A stretch of DNA of 13,490 bases, taken from NCBI GenBank assembly GCA_003165615.1, contig PLWR01000188.1, positions 9,838-23,327 on the forward strand, given 5' to 3'. The notes beneath the pieces are model-generated. The model searched no databases. It was not told where the DNA came from and saw only the letters and a list, made by a program, of their open reading frames with translations. This DNA is from Acidobacteriota bacterium (GTDB lineage Bacteria; Acidobacteriota; Terriglobia; UBA7540). This document shows positions 1 through 6,943 of this stretch, piece after piece (position 1 is the first letter of the stretch; the number at the start of each line of letters is the position of its first letter). Both the position numbers and the translations under genes were made by a program.

Positions 1-2
1 GC

Positions 3-1136
3 GCCACCGCTACGGAACTCTCATCAATAAATGACCTACCTACAACCAAAGCCCTGAACATTATAAAGCAAGTCTCTCAGTTATCCCTGCCTATCCTAGT
101 TCTAAGCGGTGGCGAACCTCTTTTTCGAAAAGACATTTTTGAATTGGCCAGCTACGGGCGCGATTGCGGATTGCGCGTGGCACTGGCGACCAATGGAACG
201 CTGGTTAGCGAAGAAGTAGCCCACAAGATTGTGGATGCCGGCGTGCGCCGCGTCTCCATCAGTTTGGACGGAGCGGACGCCGCTACCCACGATGCCTTTC
301 GAGGTATCCCGGGAGCATTTGATCAGGCGGTGCGCGGCTTGCGAAATTTGAAAGAGCTCGGCATGTCCGTGCAGATCAACATGACCATCGCGCGCCACAA
401 CGCCCACCAGCTTCCCGCCGTGCTGGAAATGTCGCGCCAGCTTGGCGCCGACGCCCTCCACACTTTTCTTCTGGTGCCGGTGGGCTGCGGTGTGGGCATT
501 GCCGAAGAGCAGATGGTCCCGGCCGACGAATACGAAAGAATCTTGAACTGGTTTTACGATCGTGCGCAGGAAGGCGGCATCGAGTTGAAAGCGACATGTG
601 CGCCACACTACTTCCGCGTCGCCCGTCAACGCCGCGCTGCCGAGCGCCGCGCCGCCTCGCTGGCGGAATCCGCGTATGGCGCGAGTGGGCACGAGATTGG
701 CCCCACCGATTTGACCATGCCCGGCTCGACAGGAATCGGCCTTCATCCCCACTCCCGGCCAGCCGTCGCGGGCCACCCCGAGGGCATGAATGCAGCGACC
801 AAAGGTTGTCTGGCCGGTACCGGCGTCGCCTTCATTTCCTATCAGGGTGAAGTTTATCCTTGCGGTTACCTCCCGGCTCTGGCGGGCAATCTCCACCAGC
901 AGAGTCTCGAGGAGATCTGGGAGGGCGCCCCGGTTTTTCAGCAACTGCGTGACACCGGCAATTTAAAAGGCAAGTGCGGTTGCTGCGAGTTCCGCAATAT
1001 CTGCATGGGTTGCCGCGCGCGGGCGTTCGCCGCGACGGGAGATTTTCTGGACGAGGAGCCATTCTGCGTCTATCAGCCGCGTACCATGGAGGCGGTTAGG
1101 AGCAAGGAGGAGGAAAGCCATGCTTCAATTCACTGA
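3..1136 (+). CDS. ahbD: Radical SAM/SPASM protein, AhbD-like heme synthase (5' end outside the window)
   Basis: The reading frame is open from the left edge, so the N-terminus with the CxxxCxxC cluster motif is missing; 377 residues remain. Near residues 34-60 it shows LSGGEP followed by the TNGTLV strand of the radical SAM core. The C-terminus is a SPASM-type auxiliary cluster domain: GCLAGTG, then YPCGYLP, then a Cx2Cx5Cx2C block (KCGCCEFRNICMGC) and a last cysteine in EEPFCVY. From memory, GCLAGTG plus PCGYLP and CRARAFAATGD matches AhbD, which decarboxylates Fe-coproporphyrin III oxidatively to heme b in the siroheme-dependent pathway. NirJ-type and TIGR04053-type SPASM proteins are the main alternatives. 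A stretch of about 45 residues (nt 640-785), rich in Ala, Arg, Gly and Pro, sits between the core and SPASM domain and looks like an insertion. It overlaps the next gene by 17 bases. Confidence 0.72.
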   Translation, partial: ATATELSSINDLPTTKALNIIKQVSQLSLPILVLSGGEPLFRKDIFELASYGRDCGLRVALATNGTLVSEEVAHKIVDAGVRRVSISLDGADAATHDAFRGIPGAFDQAVRGLRNLKELGMSVQINMTIARHNAHQLPAVLEMSRQLGADALHTFLLVPVGCGVGIAEEQMVPADEYERILNWFYDRAQEGGIELKATCAPHYFRVARQRRAAERRAASLAESAYGASGHEIGPTDLTMPGSTGIGLHPHSRPAVAGHPEGMNAATKGCLAGTGVAFISYQGEVYPCGYLPALAGNLHQQSLEEIWEGAPVFQQLRDTGNLKGKCGCCEFRNICMGCRARAFAATGDFLDEEPFCVYQPRTMEAVRSKEEESHASIH

Positions 1137-1347
1137 TCTTGTACGTGGCGGAGAAGCGGTGCGAGACGTCAAACAGAAATTCCCTGAAACCACGCCGGTC
1201 TTTGACCAGTTCGGGCTGCGGGCTTCCTGTGACGACTGCTCCATTGAAATGTCGGCCCGCAAAGTCGGCGCATCCTTTGAGGATTTGCTCGTCGAAGTTA
1301 ACAAGGCAATCTATAAACTCCGGGGAGTGACTGCCCGCGCCGTGTGA
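1120..1347 (+). CDS. Small DUF1858/ScdA-N-like two-cysteine protein
   Basis: This 75-residue protein starts inside the end of the radical SAM gene behind a strong ribosome binding site (AAGGAGGAGG at 1104-1113), so the two are probably co-translated. It has the helical layout of DUF1858 and the ScdA N-terminal domain (DUF542): a segment ending in PETTPVFDQFGL, then a close cysteine pair (SCDDC, residues about 36-40), then an acidic helix (FEDLLVEVNKAI). In the relatives the cysteines lie at the same place, and ScdA-type domains occur in proteins for iron-sulfur or di-iron repair under nitrosative stress. What this stand-alone version does is unknown. Its position suggests an accessory or redox role for the neighbouring radical SAM enzyme. 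The family call is by pattern only. Confidence 0.65.
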   Translation: MLQFTDLVRGGEAVRDVKQKFPETTPVFDQFGLRASCDDCSIEMSARKVGASFEDLLVEVNKAIYKLRGVTARAV

Positions 1348-1359
1348 GGCTCCATCGCC

Positions 1360-1479
1360 ATGGCCAGTGCCACTTCCACTCTTCACTTGGTGACCCGCTC
1401 CCGAGGGCGCTCGTTCTTTCTGCCGCGTGAACACGGGGTCTGGGGAATGCTGTTGGTTCCGCATCTTTACCATGCGTGA
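1360..1479 (+). pseudogene. Stump of a YwiC-like membrane protein gene (39 codons)
   Basis: An ATG 12 bases after the preceding stop opens a 39-codon frame that ends at TGA 1477-1479. Residues 22-34 read LPREHGVWGMLLVP. PREHGxWxMLLVP is the opening signature of YwiC-like multi-pass membrane proteins, which continue for about 200 more residues. Here the similarity stops after VP and five unrelated residues lead to the stop. The frame is different from that of the nitroreductase gene, which begins just downstream. The simplest reading is a gene cut off by a deletion or insertion near 1462. YwiC genes are often found near respiratory or denitrification genes, which would suit the AhbD-like neighbour. 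A genuine 39-residue peptide is possible but less likely. Confidence 0.6.
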
Positions 1480-1507
1480 GAATACCAGAGCGGATAATAC
1501 CCTCTCT

Positions 1508-1513
1508 TATAAT
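1508..1513 (+). promoter_or_regulatory. Possible -10 element upstream of the nitroreductase gene
   Basis: A perfect TATAAT lies about 25 bases before the ATG at 1538, which would put a transcript start close to that ATG. No convincing -35 hexamer is found 16-18 bases upstream (CCAGAG at 1485-1490), so support rests on the -10 box alone. Confidence 0.25.
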
Positions 1514-1537
1514 AAGGCCGCATTGGGCGTGGGGCCG

Positions 1538-2143
1538 ATGTTTCCCCATTTCAGTGCGAAGGATATCGCAGACGATTGCCTGGCTCAGGTCATTGAGGTG
1601 GCTCGCCTGTCGCCCTCGGAATGGAACCTGCAAACCTGGCGTTGGATCGTGGTGCGCAGCAATGCCGCCAAGAAGTATCTCGAGGCAGCCGCTTCCATCA
1701 AGGTTCCCCTCAGTTCTGCGCCCGTCATTCTGATCTGCCTGGCAGATACCCTGGCTTGGAAGGCCGCGCCGCAGTATTTACAAGAGATGATTGCCAACCG
1801 GAAAATCACGGAGGAAGAAGGCCACGAGGCCCTGCGCCAAGTGCGCGAATACTATTCCTCTTCCCCCGAAGTTGCCAAACGCACCGCCCTGGCCAATGCC
1901 TTTGTGGCCGTGCATCAAATCCTTCTGGGTGCGGCAGAAAGCAATCTGTCGGCTTACTGGGTGACGGAATTCGACGAACCCAGGATCAAGACACACTTTC
2001 ACATTCCCGATCACTTCCTGGTGGCCGCCTTACTCCCCATGGGCTACCGCGAGGAAGCTCCGGCGCCGGCCGCCTCCAGACTTCCCCTGCGCGCGTTTAT
2101 CTACAAAGAGAAATTTGGCGAAACTCTCAGCCCCACCCCTTAG
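1538..2143 (+). CDS. Nitroreductase-family protein with atypical N-terminus
   Basis: The 201-residue product has nitroreductase-fold features: VIEVARLSPSEWNLQTWRWIVVR at the start (the usual aa..aPS..N.QPWRfivV segment), a central helical region, and a C-terminal part ending in a GY-x-EE turn and LPLRAFIYKEKFGE. Such proteins are FMN-dependent NAD(P)H oxidoreductases acting on nitro compounds, quinones or flavins. The standard N-terminal R-x-R-x-S-x-R motif that holds the FMN phosphate is absent: the protein starts at FPHFSAKDI, where relatives have it just upstream. The frame can be extended to an ATG at 1472 or a GTG at 1427, but the added residues do not supply the arginines and 1427 lies inside the YwiC stump. 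I chose 1538 from the start of the homology and the -10 box. The ribosome binding site is weak. The protein may be inactive. Confidence 0.68.
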   Translation: MFPHFSAKDIADDCLAQVIEVARLSPSEWNLQTWRWIVVRSNAAKKYLEAAASIKVPLSSAPVILICLADTLAWKAAPQYLQEMIANRKITEEEGHEALRQVREYYSSSPEVAKRTALANAFVAVHQILLGAAESNLSAYWVTEFDEPRIKTHFHIPDHFLVAALLPMGYREEAPAPAASRLPLRAFIYKEKFGETLSPTP

Positions 2144-2151
2144 CGGCAACC

Positions 2152-2589
2152 ATGAGCAGGAAACATATTTCGGTGCTCGCGTTCTTGGGAGCTGTAGTGT
2201 GCGCTGTTTGGTTGGTGTTCCAGAAGGCCATTTGGGGTACCGGGCCGGTGACGATTGCCATCCAGGTTGCGGTTGGTCTGCTGATGGTTTGGGCGCGCTT
2301 GACCTTCGGCCACCGCAGCTTTCATGCAGCCGCCAACCCCACTGCAGGCGGGCTGGTAACTCGCGGCCCTTACCGCTATCTCCGTCATCCGATCTATTCG
2401 GCCGTGTTGTATTTCCTCTGGGCGGGCATCGCCGTACACCCTGAACTGAGATACATCCTTGTGGCTTTGGTGTTCAGCTTCCTGTTGGGCGTTCGCATGT
2501 TTGCGGAAGAGCAATATCTGCGTGCCGAATATCCGGAATATGCCAAATATGCCCGCCACACGGCACGCGTTTTGCCCTTCCTTTTCTGA
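2152..2589 (+). CDS. Isoprenylcysteine carboxyl methyltransferase (ICMT/PEMT)-like membrane protein
   Basis: This 145-residue protein has hydrophobic segments near residues 6-24, 33-50, 80-96 and 100-117. It carries the family hallmark GPYRYLRHPIYSA at residues 72-84 and the AEEQYL motif at 118-123, followed by the usual ending (Y..YA.Y...T.R.LPF). In the family the RHPxY and EE regions bind S-adenosylmethionine at the membrane face, and the enzymes methylate lipids, amines or small hydrophobic molecules rather than prenylated proteins in bacteria. The substrate cannot be read from the sequence. It begins 8 bases after the nitroreductase stop with no strong ribosome binding site, so it is probably expressed from the same transcript. 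The last codons are part of an 18-base direct repeat that recurs just after the stop. Confidence 0.8.
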   Translation: MSRKHISVLAFLGAVVCAVWLVFQKAIWGTGPVTIAIQVAVGLLMVWARLTFGHRSFHAAANPTAGGLVTRGPYRYLRHPIYSAVLYFLWAGIAVHPELRYILVALVFSFLLGVRMFAEEQYLRAEYPEYAKYARHTARVLPFLF

Positions 2590-2607
2590 ACACGGCACGC
2601 GTTTTGC
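2558..2607. repeat. 18-bp direct repeat across the ICMT stop codon
   Basis: ACACGGCACGCGTTTTGC occurs at 2558-2575, inside the 3' end of the ICMT-like gene, and again identically at 2590-2607, directly after its TGA (2587-2589). The unit is 32 bases apart. The second copy ends 13 bases before the stop codon of the convergent receptor gene, so it marks the junction between the two genes. Confidence 0.85.
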
Positions 2608-2620
2608 ACCGATTGCGAAC

Positions 2621-5600
2621 TTACCAGCTCAACCGCAAACCCAGTTGAAGTTCCCGTGGTTCACCCGGTCCGCCGGAGGCCAAGCCCGCGACGGGCTGAA
2701 TGGTGTTGAAGATCTGGCCGAAGCTGGAGGTGGCCAGGTTACGTTGGGGAATATCGAAGTTCGCCCGGTTGAAGATGTTGAACATCTCGGCGCGGAACTC
2801 CAGGCGGCTCGTTTCTCCCAGGCGAAAGTTGCGATGGATGGTGAAATCGCAGCTTCCCAATCCCGGCCCGCGCAAGATGTTGCGCCCGGCGTTGCCGAAG
2901 GTGAAGGGGCTTGGAGCGCTGAAGGCCGAGGCATTCACCCACTGCTGAGGGGTTTGTTTCGCGGGGTAGAAAGCGTTGCTCACGACGTTCGGGCGGTCGG
3001 TATCATTTCCCGTCCCGGTGATCTGTACCTCGTCGGCGCCGCTGATGCCTCCGCTCACGAACGGCGTAAACGGCGGACCCGACTGGACGGTGAGGACGCT
3101 TCCCACATCCCAATCTTCAATCAGGTGATTCAAGCTATGGTTATCGAGCTTCGCCACGGTCGAACCGAAGGGCATCGCCCAAAGATAGGCGAGGGACAGC
3201 CGGTGGGGAATGTTGAAATCAGACACGGCCTTCTCCGCCGCCACATCGTAAGAGTTCTGGGGGAAGTTGGCATTGCGCGTATCGCTGAAAGGGCCAGAGG
3301 TGGTGTCGATGGACTTCGAATAAGTGTAAGCAGCCAGAAGCGACAAGCCCTTTGACATCCGTCGCTCGACCTTGGCCTGAAGGGAGTTGTAAGAGGAACT
3401 CCCCGAGGATTGTGTATACGAGAAACTGGAGAGATAAGGGTAGGGTCGAGGGCAGCCATTCACGTTTTCGCAGGCTGCGAGCGTCGCCTGGGCGTCACCC
3501 GCAGGAACCGTGGAGAGATTCATGGGCTGATTGGGATCGGTCTCCTGGACAAGGCGCAGCCCCCGCGTTCCGACGTAGCTTAAGTCGAAGAGCCAATACT
3601 GCCCGACCTGTTGCTGCACATCTGCTGTCCACTCCTGGATGAAGGCGTTGCGAAAATTAAGTTGGAATGGGCTCATTGTGGGGTAAACCGAGCCTACGAT
3701 TCCCGACAAGGCATTCTGGATGATTTGGCCGCTCCCCGGTTGGAAATTACACTGCCCGCCCAGGAGGCACCCCTCGAGCACGGAAGGAGAGTTGCCTTCT
3801 TGAATCTGGACGAAGGGTGGGTTTGCAGCCTTCTGGAAATAGACATCGCCGAAAGTCTGATCGTAGAAAACCCCGTAGCCGGCGCGCAGAACGGTTTTGG
3901 GGTTCTTAAAGGGTTGCCATGCCAGCCCGATGCGCGGCGCAAAATTGTTGCGGTCGGGCTTTTGCAGCGAGCGGTTGCTTGCGGTGCTTCCCAAGTTGAC
4001 CGTTTGCTGGCTACAAGTCTGAGCCGTACAAGGCGCCGGACTGATTTGCCACTGGCCGGTGAGCGGATTGACGCTTTGGTTAAAGCTCCACAGGGTTGCG
4101 GCATTAGTCCCCGCCACCATGAGATCCCCATTGCTGAAATCGAAGTTGGAAAAGCCGTTCGACCTTTCCGTGACCAGGCTCTTGTACTCGTAACGCAAGC
4201 CGAGGTTCACGGTTAGATGGGGGCGGACTCGCCAATCGTCCTGGACGAAGAAGTCGTATTCACCAAATTGCCCGGAAATGTATTCTTGGAATCCATTAAG
4301 CCAGTACTGGGGAAGGCCCAGCAGCGCATCCGCGATGCCATTGCCGAGCGTGCAGGTGGGGCAACCCAATTCCCCCGCCGAGACCTGGCCCAGGCCGCCC
4401 GTCAGGAATCCGGTAAAATCAAATTCTCCCCGGATGATGTTGTCGAGGGAGAAATTCCCGCGCCGGACATCGCGAATATCGACGCCATAGCTCAGCGTAT
4501 GTGTCCCCACCACTTGCGTCAGCGTGTCGCCGATTTGGAAGGTGTCCACCGCGCCGCTTTGCGGCGTGGTTTCATCGGCTCCCATGTTGGCGTAACCCGA
4601 AAAGTTCAGATTGGGGACACCGGCGGGAACGGAGCCGATGTTTGTGACCCCTGCGATCCCGAGGCTTGAGGCCAGGGTGTTACCCAGATCCTGGTCAACC
4701 TCGCGGATTTGATAGCGGTTGTAGCCAAGCTTGATCTCGTTGACGAACTTGGGGTTGAAGATGTGGGTCCAATCGAGGCCCGCCATCTGGTAGGAATCGT
4801 GGGAGAAGCGGCCATATCCCGGAAGGGTAGTGGTGAGTTCCGGAACGGTGCCTGTGGGCCAAAATTCGCGATCAAAGTTCAGACTGTACCGGACGAACAA
4901 GGAGTTCTTGCTGTTGAACTGATGGTCGATGCGTCCCGTCAGGGTGTCGTAGGTGACCTGCCGGTTGACCAGCGCCTGGTAGTTCGCGGCCCCACACGTG
5001 GCCGACGGGATATTGGGCTGCGGAAACAGGTTGACGAGGGCCTGCCCGACCGGATCTGCCTGCGGCAGGACTTGGTTGATGTTGGTGAAGGGTGCTCCAC
5101 CCCCCAACGGATTGAGCAGAATGGTCTGGCTGGCACAGTTGGGGTTCTGGAGGTCCGTGAAGTCACCCTGGCGTTCCCCCATGCTGGGAACGAGGAAGTT
5201 GTCATAAAAGTCGCGGTGCTCACGGGTACCTTCATAGGCGAAAAAGAAGAAAGTGCGATCGTGTCCGTCGTACACCGCCGGGAGCACGGCAGGCCCCCCG
5301 AGCGTCCCGCCAAACTGATTGCGGTGCATGGGCGCGATGGAAGGGTCAAAAAAGTTGCGCGCGTCGAAATCGGTATTGCGGGCGAACTCGTAGATGCTGC
5401 CGTGTAAATCGTTTGTTCCTGACTTGGTAACCATATTGACTTCGGCCCCGGCGTGGGCGCCGAATTTGGCCTCGTAAACCCCGGTCTCCATGCGGAACTC
5501 CTGTACCGAGTCGAGCGGCGGGGCCACCGTGTATTGGCCGACACCCACGGATGTATCATCGAGGCCATCCAGCCAATAGGAGTTCATCGAGTCGCGCATC

Positions 5601-6154
5601 CCGTTCACATTGATGGCGCCACCTCGGGAGCTGATATGGGTACCCTCAGTTCCGGGAGATACGCCGGGCACGAGCAACGCTAATTCCAGAAAATTCCGCC
5701 CGTTCAGGGGGACCTCTGTCACCTTCTGCTCGTCGATGGTGGTTCCCACAGACGAGGTTTGGCTCTCAACTGTGGCGGGGGTTGCCTCCACTTTGATGGT
5801 CATTGCCTGGGGGCCCACTTTGAGCGACATGTCCACCCGCAGGTGCTGGTTCACGAGGAGCGTAATGGGGCCGCGCTCGATTATTAGGAAGCCCTCCTTC
5901 TGGGCACGAAGGACATACTGCCCTGGCGGGAGAAGAGGAATCTCATAACTGCCGTCGTTGGACGTGATCACGCTGCGCGAAAATCCCTTGTCTTTTTCCG
6001 TAAGCGTCAGGAGGGTACCCGGGACGACAGCCCCGCTGGGATCCATCACGGTCCCTGTAAAGCTACCCTGAAAGGTTTGTCCCCAACCTACTATGCAACC
6101 GATACTGAGGAGAAGGATCAGGGTTTGAAAAGCCTGTCGGATTGATGATGGCAT
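2621..6154 (-). CDS. TonB-dependent receptor, Oar-like, with N-terminal carboxypeptidase-regulatory-like domain
   Basis: The 1177-residue product is an outer-membrane protein of the large Oar/CarboxypepD_reg receptor class. A signal peptide (residues 1 to about 25, hydrophobic LILLLSIGCIVGWG) is followed by a carboxypeptidase-regulatory beta-sandwich (about 28-110: GTVMDPSGAVVPG, NDGSYEIPLLPPGQYVLRA), a plug region (about 125-240: VPLNGRNFLELALLVPGV, INVNGMRDSMNSYWLDG, VQEFRMETGVYEAKFG) and a long beta-barrel (FFAYEG, LNLGLRYEY-type strands, FAPRIGLAWQPF, LSLLAAYTYSKS). The last residues are LRLSW, the terminal aromatic that barrel-assembly machinery recognises. The ligand is unknown; related proteins import large or carbohydrate-like nutrients, and no partner SusD-like gene is present. 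The start at 6154 is 11 bases from GGAGG. An ATG at 6163 is only 2 bases from it and one at 6190 lies upstream of it. It is convergent with the ICMT-like gene. Confidence 0.93.
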   Translation of the reverse strand: MPSSIRQAFQTLILLLSIGCIVGWGQTFQGSFTGTVMDPSGAVVPGTLLTLTEKDKGFSRSVITSNDGSYEIPLLPPGQYVLRAQKEGFLIIERGPITLLVNQHLRVDMSLKVGPQAMTIKVEATPATVESQTSSVGTTIDEQKVTEVPLNGRNFLELALLVPGVSPGTEGTHISSRGGAINVNGMRDSMNSYWLDGLDDTSVGVGQYTVAPPLDSVQEFRMETGVYEAKFGAHAGAEVNMVTKSGTNDLHGSIYEFARNTDFDARNFFDPSIAPMHRNQFGGTLGGPAVLPAVYDGHDRTFFFFAYEGTREHRDFYDNFLVPSMGERQGDFTDLQNPNCASQTILLNPLGGGAPFTNINQVLPQADPVGQALVNLFPQPNIPSATCGAANYQALVNRQVTYDTLTGRIDHQFNSKNSLFVRYSLNFDREFWPTGTVPELTTTLPGYGRFSHDSYQMAGLDWTHIFNPKFVNEIKLGYNRYQIREVDQDLGNTLASSLGIAGVTNIGSVPAGVPNLNFSGYANMGADETTPQSGAVDTFQIGDTLTQVVGTHTLSYGVDIRDVRRGNFSLDNIIRGEFDFTGFLTGGLGQVSAGELGCPTCTLGNGIADALLGLPQYWLNGFQEYISGQFGEYDFFVQDDWRVRPHLTVNLGLRYEYKSLVTERSNGFSNFDFSNGDLMVAGTNAATLWSFNQSVNPLTGQWQISPAPCTAQTCSQQTVNLGSTASNRSLQKPDRNNFAPRIGLAWQPFKNPKTVLRAGYGVFYDQTFGDVYFQKAANPPFVQIQEGNSPSVLEGCLLGGQCNFQPGSGQIIQNALSGIVGSVYPTMSPFQLNFRNAFIQEWTADVQQQVGQYWLFDLSYVGTRGLRLVQETDPNQPMNLSTVPAGDAQATLAACENVNGCPRPYPYLSSFSYTQSSGSSSYNSLQAKVERRMSKGLSLLAAYTYSKSIDTTSGPFSDTRNANFPQNSYDVAAEKAVSDFNIPHRLSLAYLWAMPFGSTVAKLDNHSLNHLIEDWDVGSVLTVQSGPPFTPFVSGGISGADEVQITGTGNDTDRPNVVSNAFYPAKQTPQQWVNASAFSAPSPFTFGNAGRNILRGPGLGSCDFTIHRNFRLGETSRLEFRAEMFNIFNRANFDIPQRNLATSSFGQIFNTIQPVAGLASGGPGEPRELQLGLRLSW

Positions 6155-6466
6155 GATTCGCATTTCCTCCCTATGAAGTCCGGAGCACACGACCCATCAA
6201 GCGACGCACAATTCTGTCGGGAGAGCAAACGACCCACTGGGATGGCGGTCCGCATCCCGCCGACAAGGAAATCGGCCCCCCACACTAACATGAATTATTC
6301 ATCCCGCAAAGCCGTTCTCAACCTGCATCCCTCTGGGGCGGCAGGACTGAATCCAAATAAGTTATCGGTGCGCTGGGCGCCAGCCGCTGGCTATACAAAC
6401 AGTCATTCCACAATCGCAAAGTAATCATCGAACAATGCCGTTAACCATGATGAAATATTGGGGTAA
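6155..6466. other. Gene-free spacer upstream of the receptor gene
   Basis: I see no gene in these 312 bases. They hold the ribosome binding site for the receptor (GGAGG on the minus strand, 6166-6170), a hairpin GGGATG/CATCCC (6239-6244 with 6253-6258) and a perfect 13-base palindrome ATGAATTATTCAT (6290-6302) that could be an operator. On the minus strand TTGCGA (6419-6414) and TATAGC about 18 bases later form a weak promoter-like pair. That pair would give a leader of more than 200 bases, so it is only a possibility. Confidence 0.4.
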
Positions 6467-6784
6467 CCTGAGTTTAATGAAAAAGGCGATCGCGGCGATA
6501 TTGAACCCGCCATCGCCCCCGTTCTGCTGGAGCGTCTCCGCAACCTCTTTGGCCGCGCCTCCGGCCGCGCCGTTCTGAACCTGACCGAAGTCTCTTACGC
6601 ATCGATGGAAGGCTTGCGCGCTTTGCAGGAGTCGCAGAAAGCAGCCACGGAACTCGGCGTCGAATTGCGCCTGGCCGGAGTCGAGAAAGCTCTGAAAGAA
6701 GCCTTCGACCTGAAGGGAATTACTCCTCAATTCCATATCTTTCCCAAGGTGGAAGCCGCTGTGGCGAGCTTCCCCAAGCGCTGA
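6467..6784 (+). pseudogene. STAS-domain (anti-sigma-factor-antagonist-like) protein, N-terminally truncated
   Basis: The plus-strand frame ending at TGA 6782-6784 encodes about 105 residues with a STAS core: GDIEPAIAPVLLERL, then RAVLNLTEVSYASMEGLRAL, then VELRLAGVEKALKEAFDLKGI, ending in FPKR. This is beta2-alpha1-beta3-alpha2-beta4 of an anti-sigma factor antagonist or STAS sensor. The first strand is missing: an in-frame TAA stands at 6464-6466, and no ATG, GTG or TTG follows until an internal ATG at 6605, in the middle of the domain. The usual DS(S/A)G phosphorylation site reads ASMEG, keeping the serine but losing the aspartate. Either the gene has lost its start by deletion or frameshift, or it uses a rare start such as ATT 6500. 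An ATG at 6447 lies in another frame and does not give STAS sequence. Confidence 0.6.
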
Positions 6785-6932
6785 CCAGAAACGGAATGCC
6801 ATAATAGGTTATTTGTTAACAGCGAGCTCTCCCCACCTTCATACCCAACAAATATCGTTTACAATACCCATGCCCTGCCCAAGAGATCGATACGCATCTT
6901 GCCTTGGTTACACCGATCGCGCAGGGTCACGT

Positions 6933-6938
6933 GGGAGG
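6933..6938 (+). promoter_or_regulatory. Ribosome binding site deciding the decarboxylase start
   Basis: GGGAGG stands 5 bases before the ATG at 6944. It selects this codon over a TTG at 6899, which has no such site and would add 15 residues without family similarity. Confidence 0.75.
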
Positions 6939-6943
6939 TCGCG

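Noticed and set aside
102..944. 280-residue minus-strand frame opposite the radical SAM gene
   Set aside because: It is antisense to a clear radical SAM/SPASM coding frame and has no recognisable domain.
2459..3355. 298-residue plus-strand frame opposite the receptor gene, and similar ones at 3611-4216 and 4709-5407
   Set aside because: They mirror the high-GC codon bias of the 1177-residue receptor; no ribosome binding site and no family features.
6425..6802. 125-residue minus-strand frame
   Set aside because: The plus strand of the same stretch encodes a convincing STAS domain, so this is its shadow.
6837..6865. Promoter for the decarboxylase (TACAAT at 6860-6865)
   Set aside because: The -10 box is good, but the matching -35 position (CTTCAT) does not resemble TTGACA.
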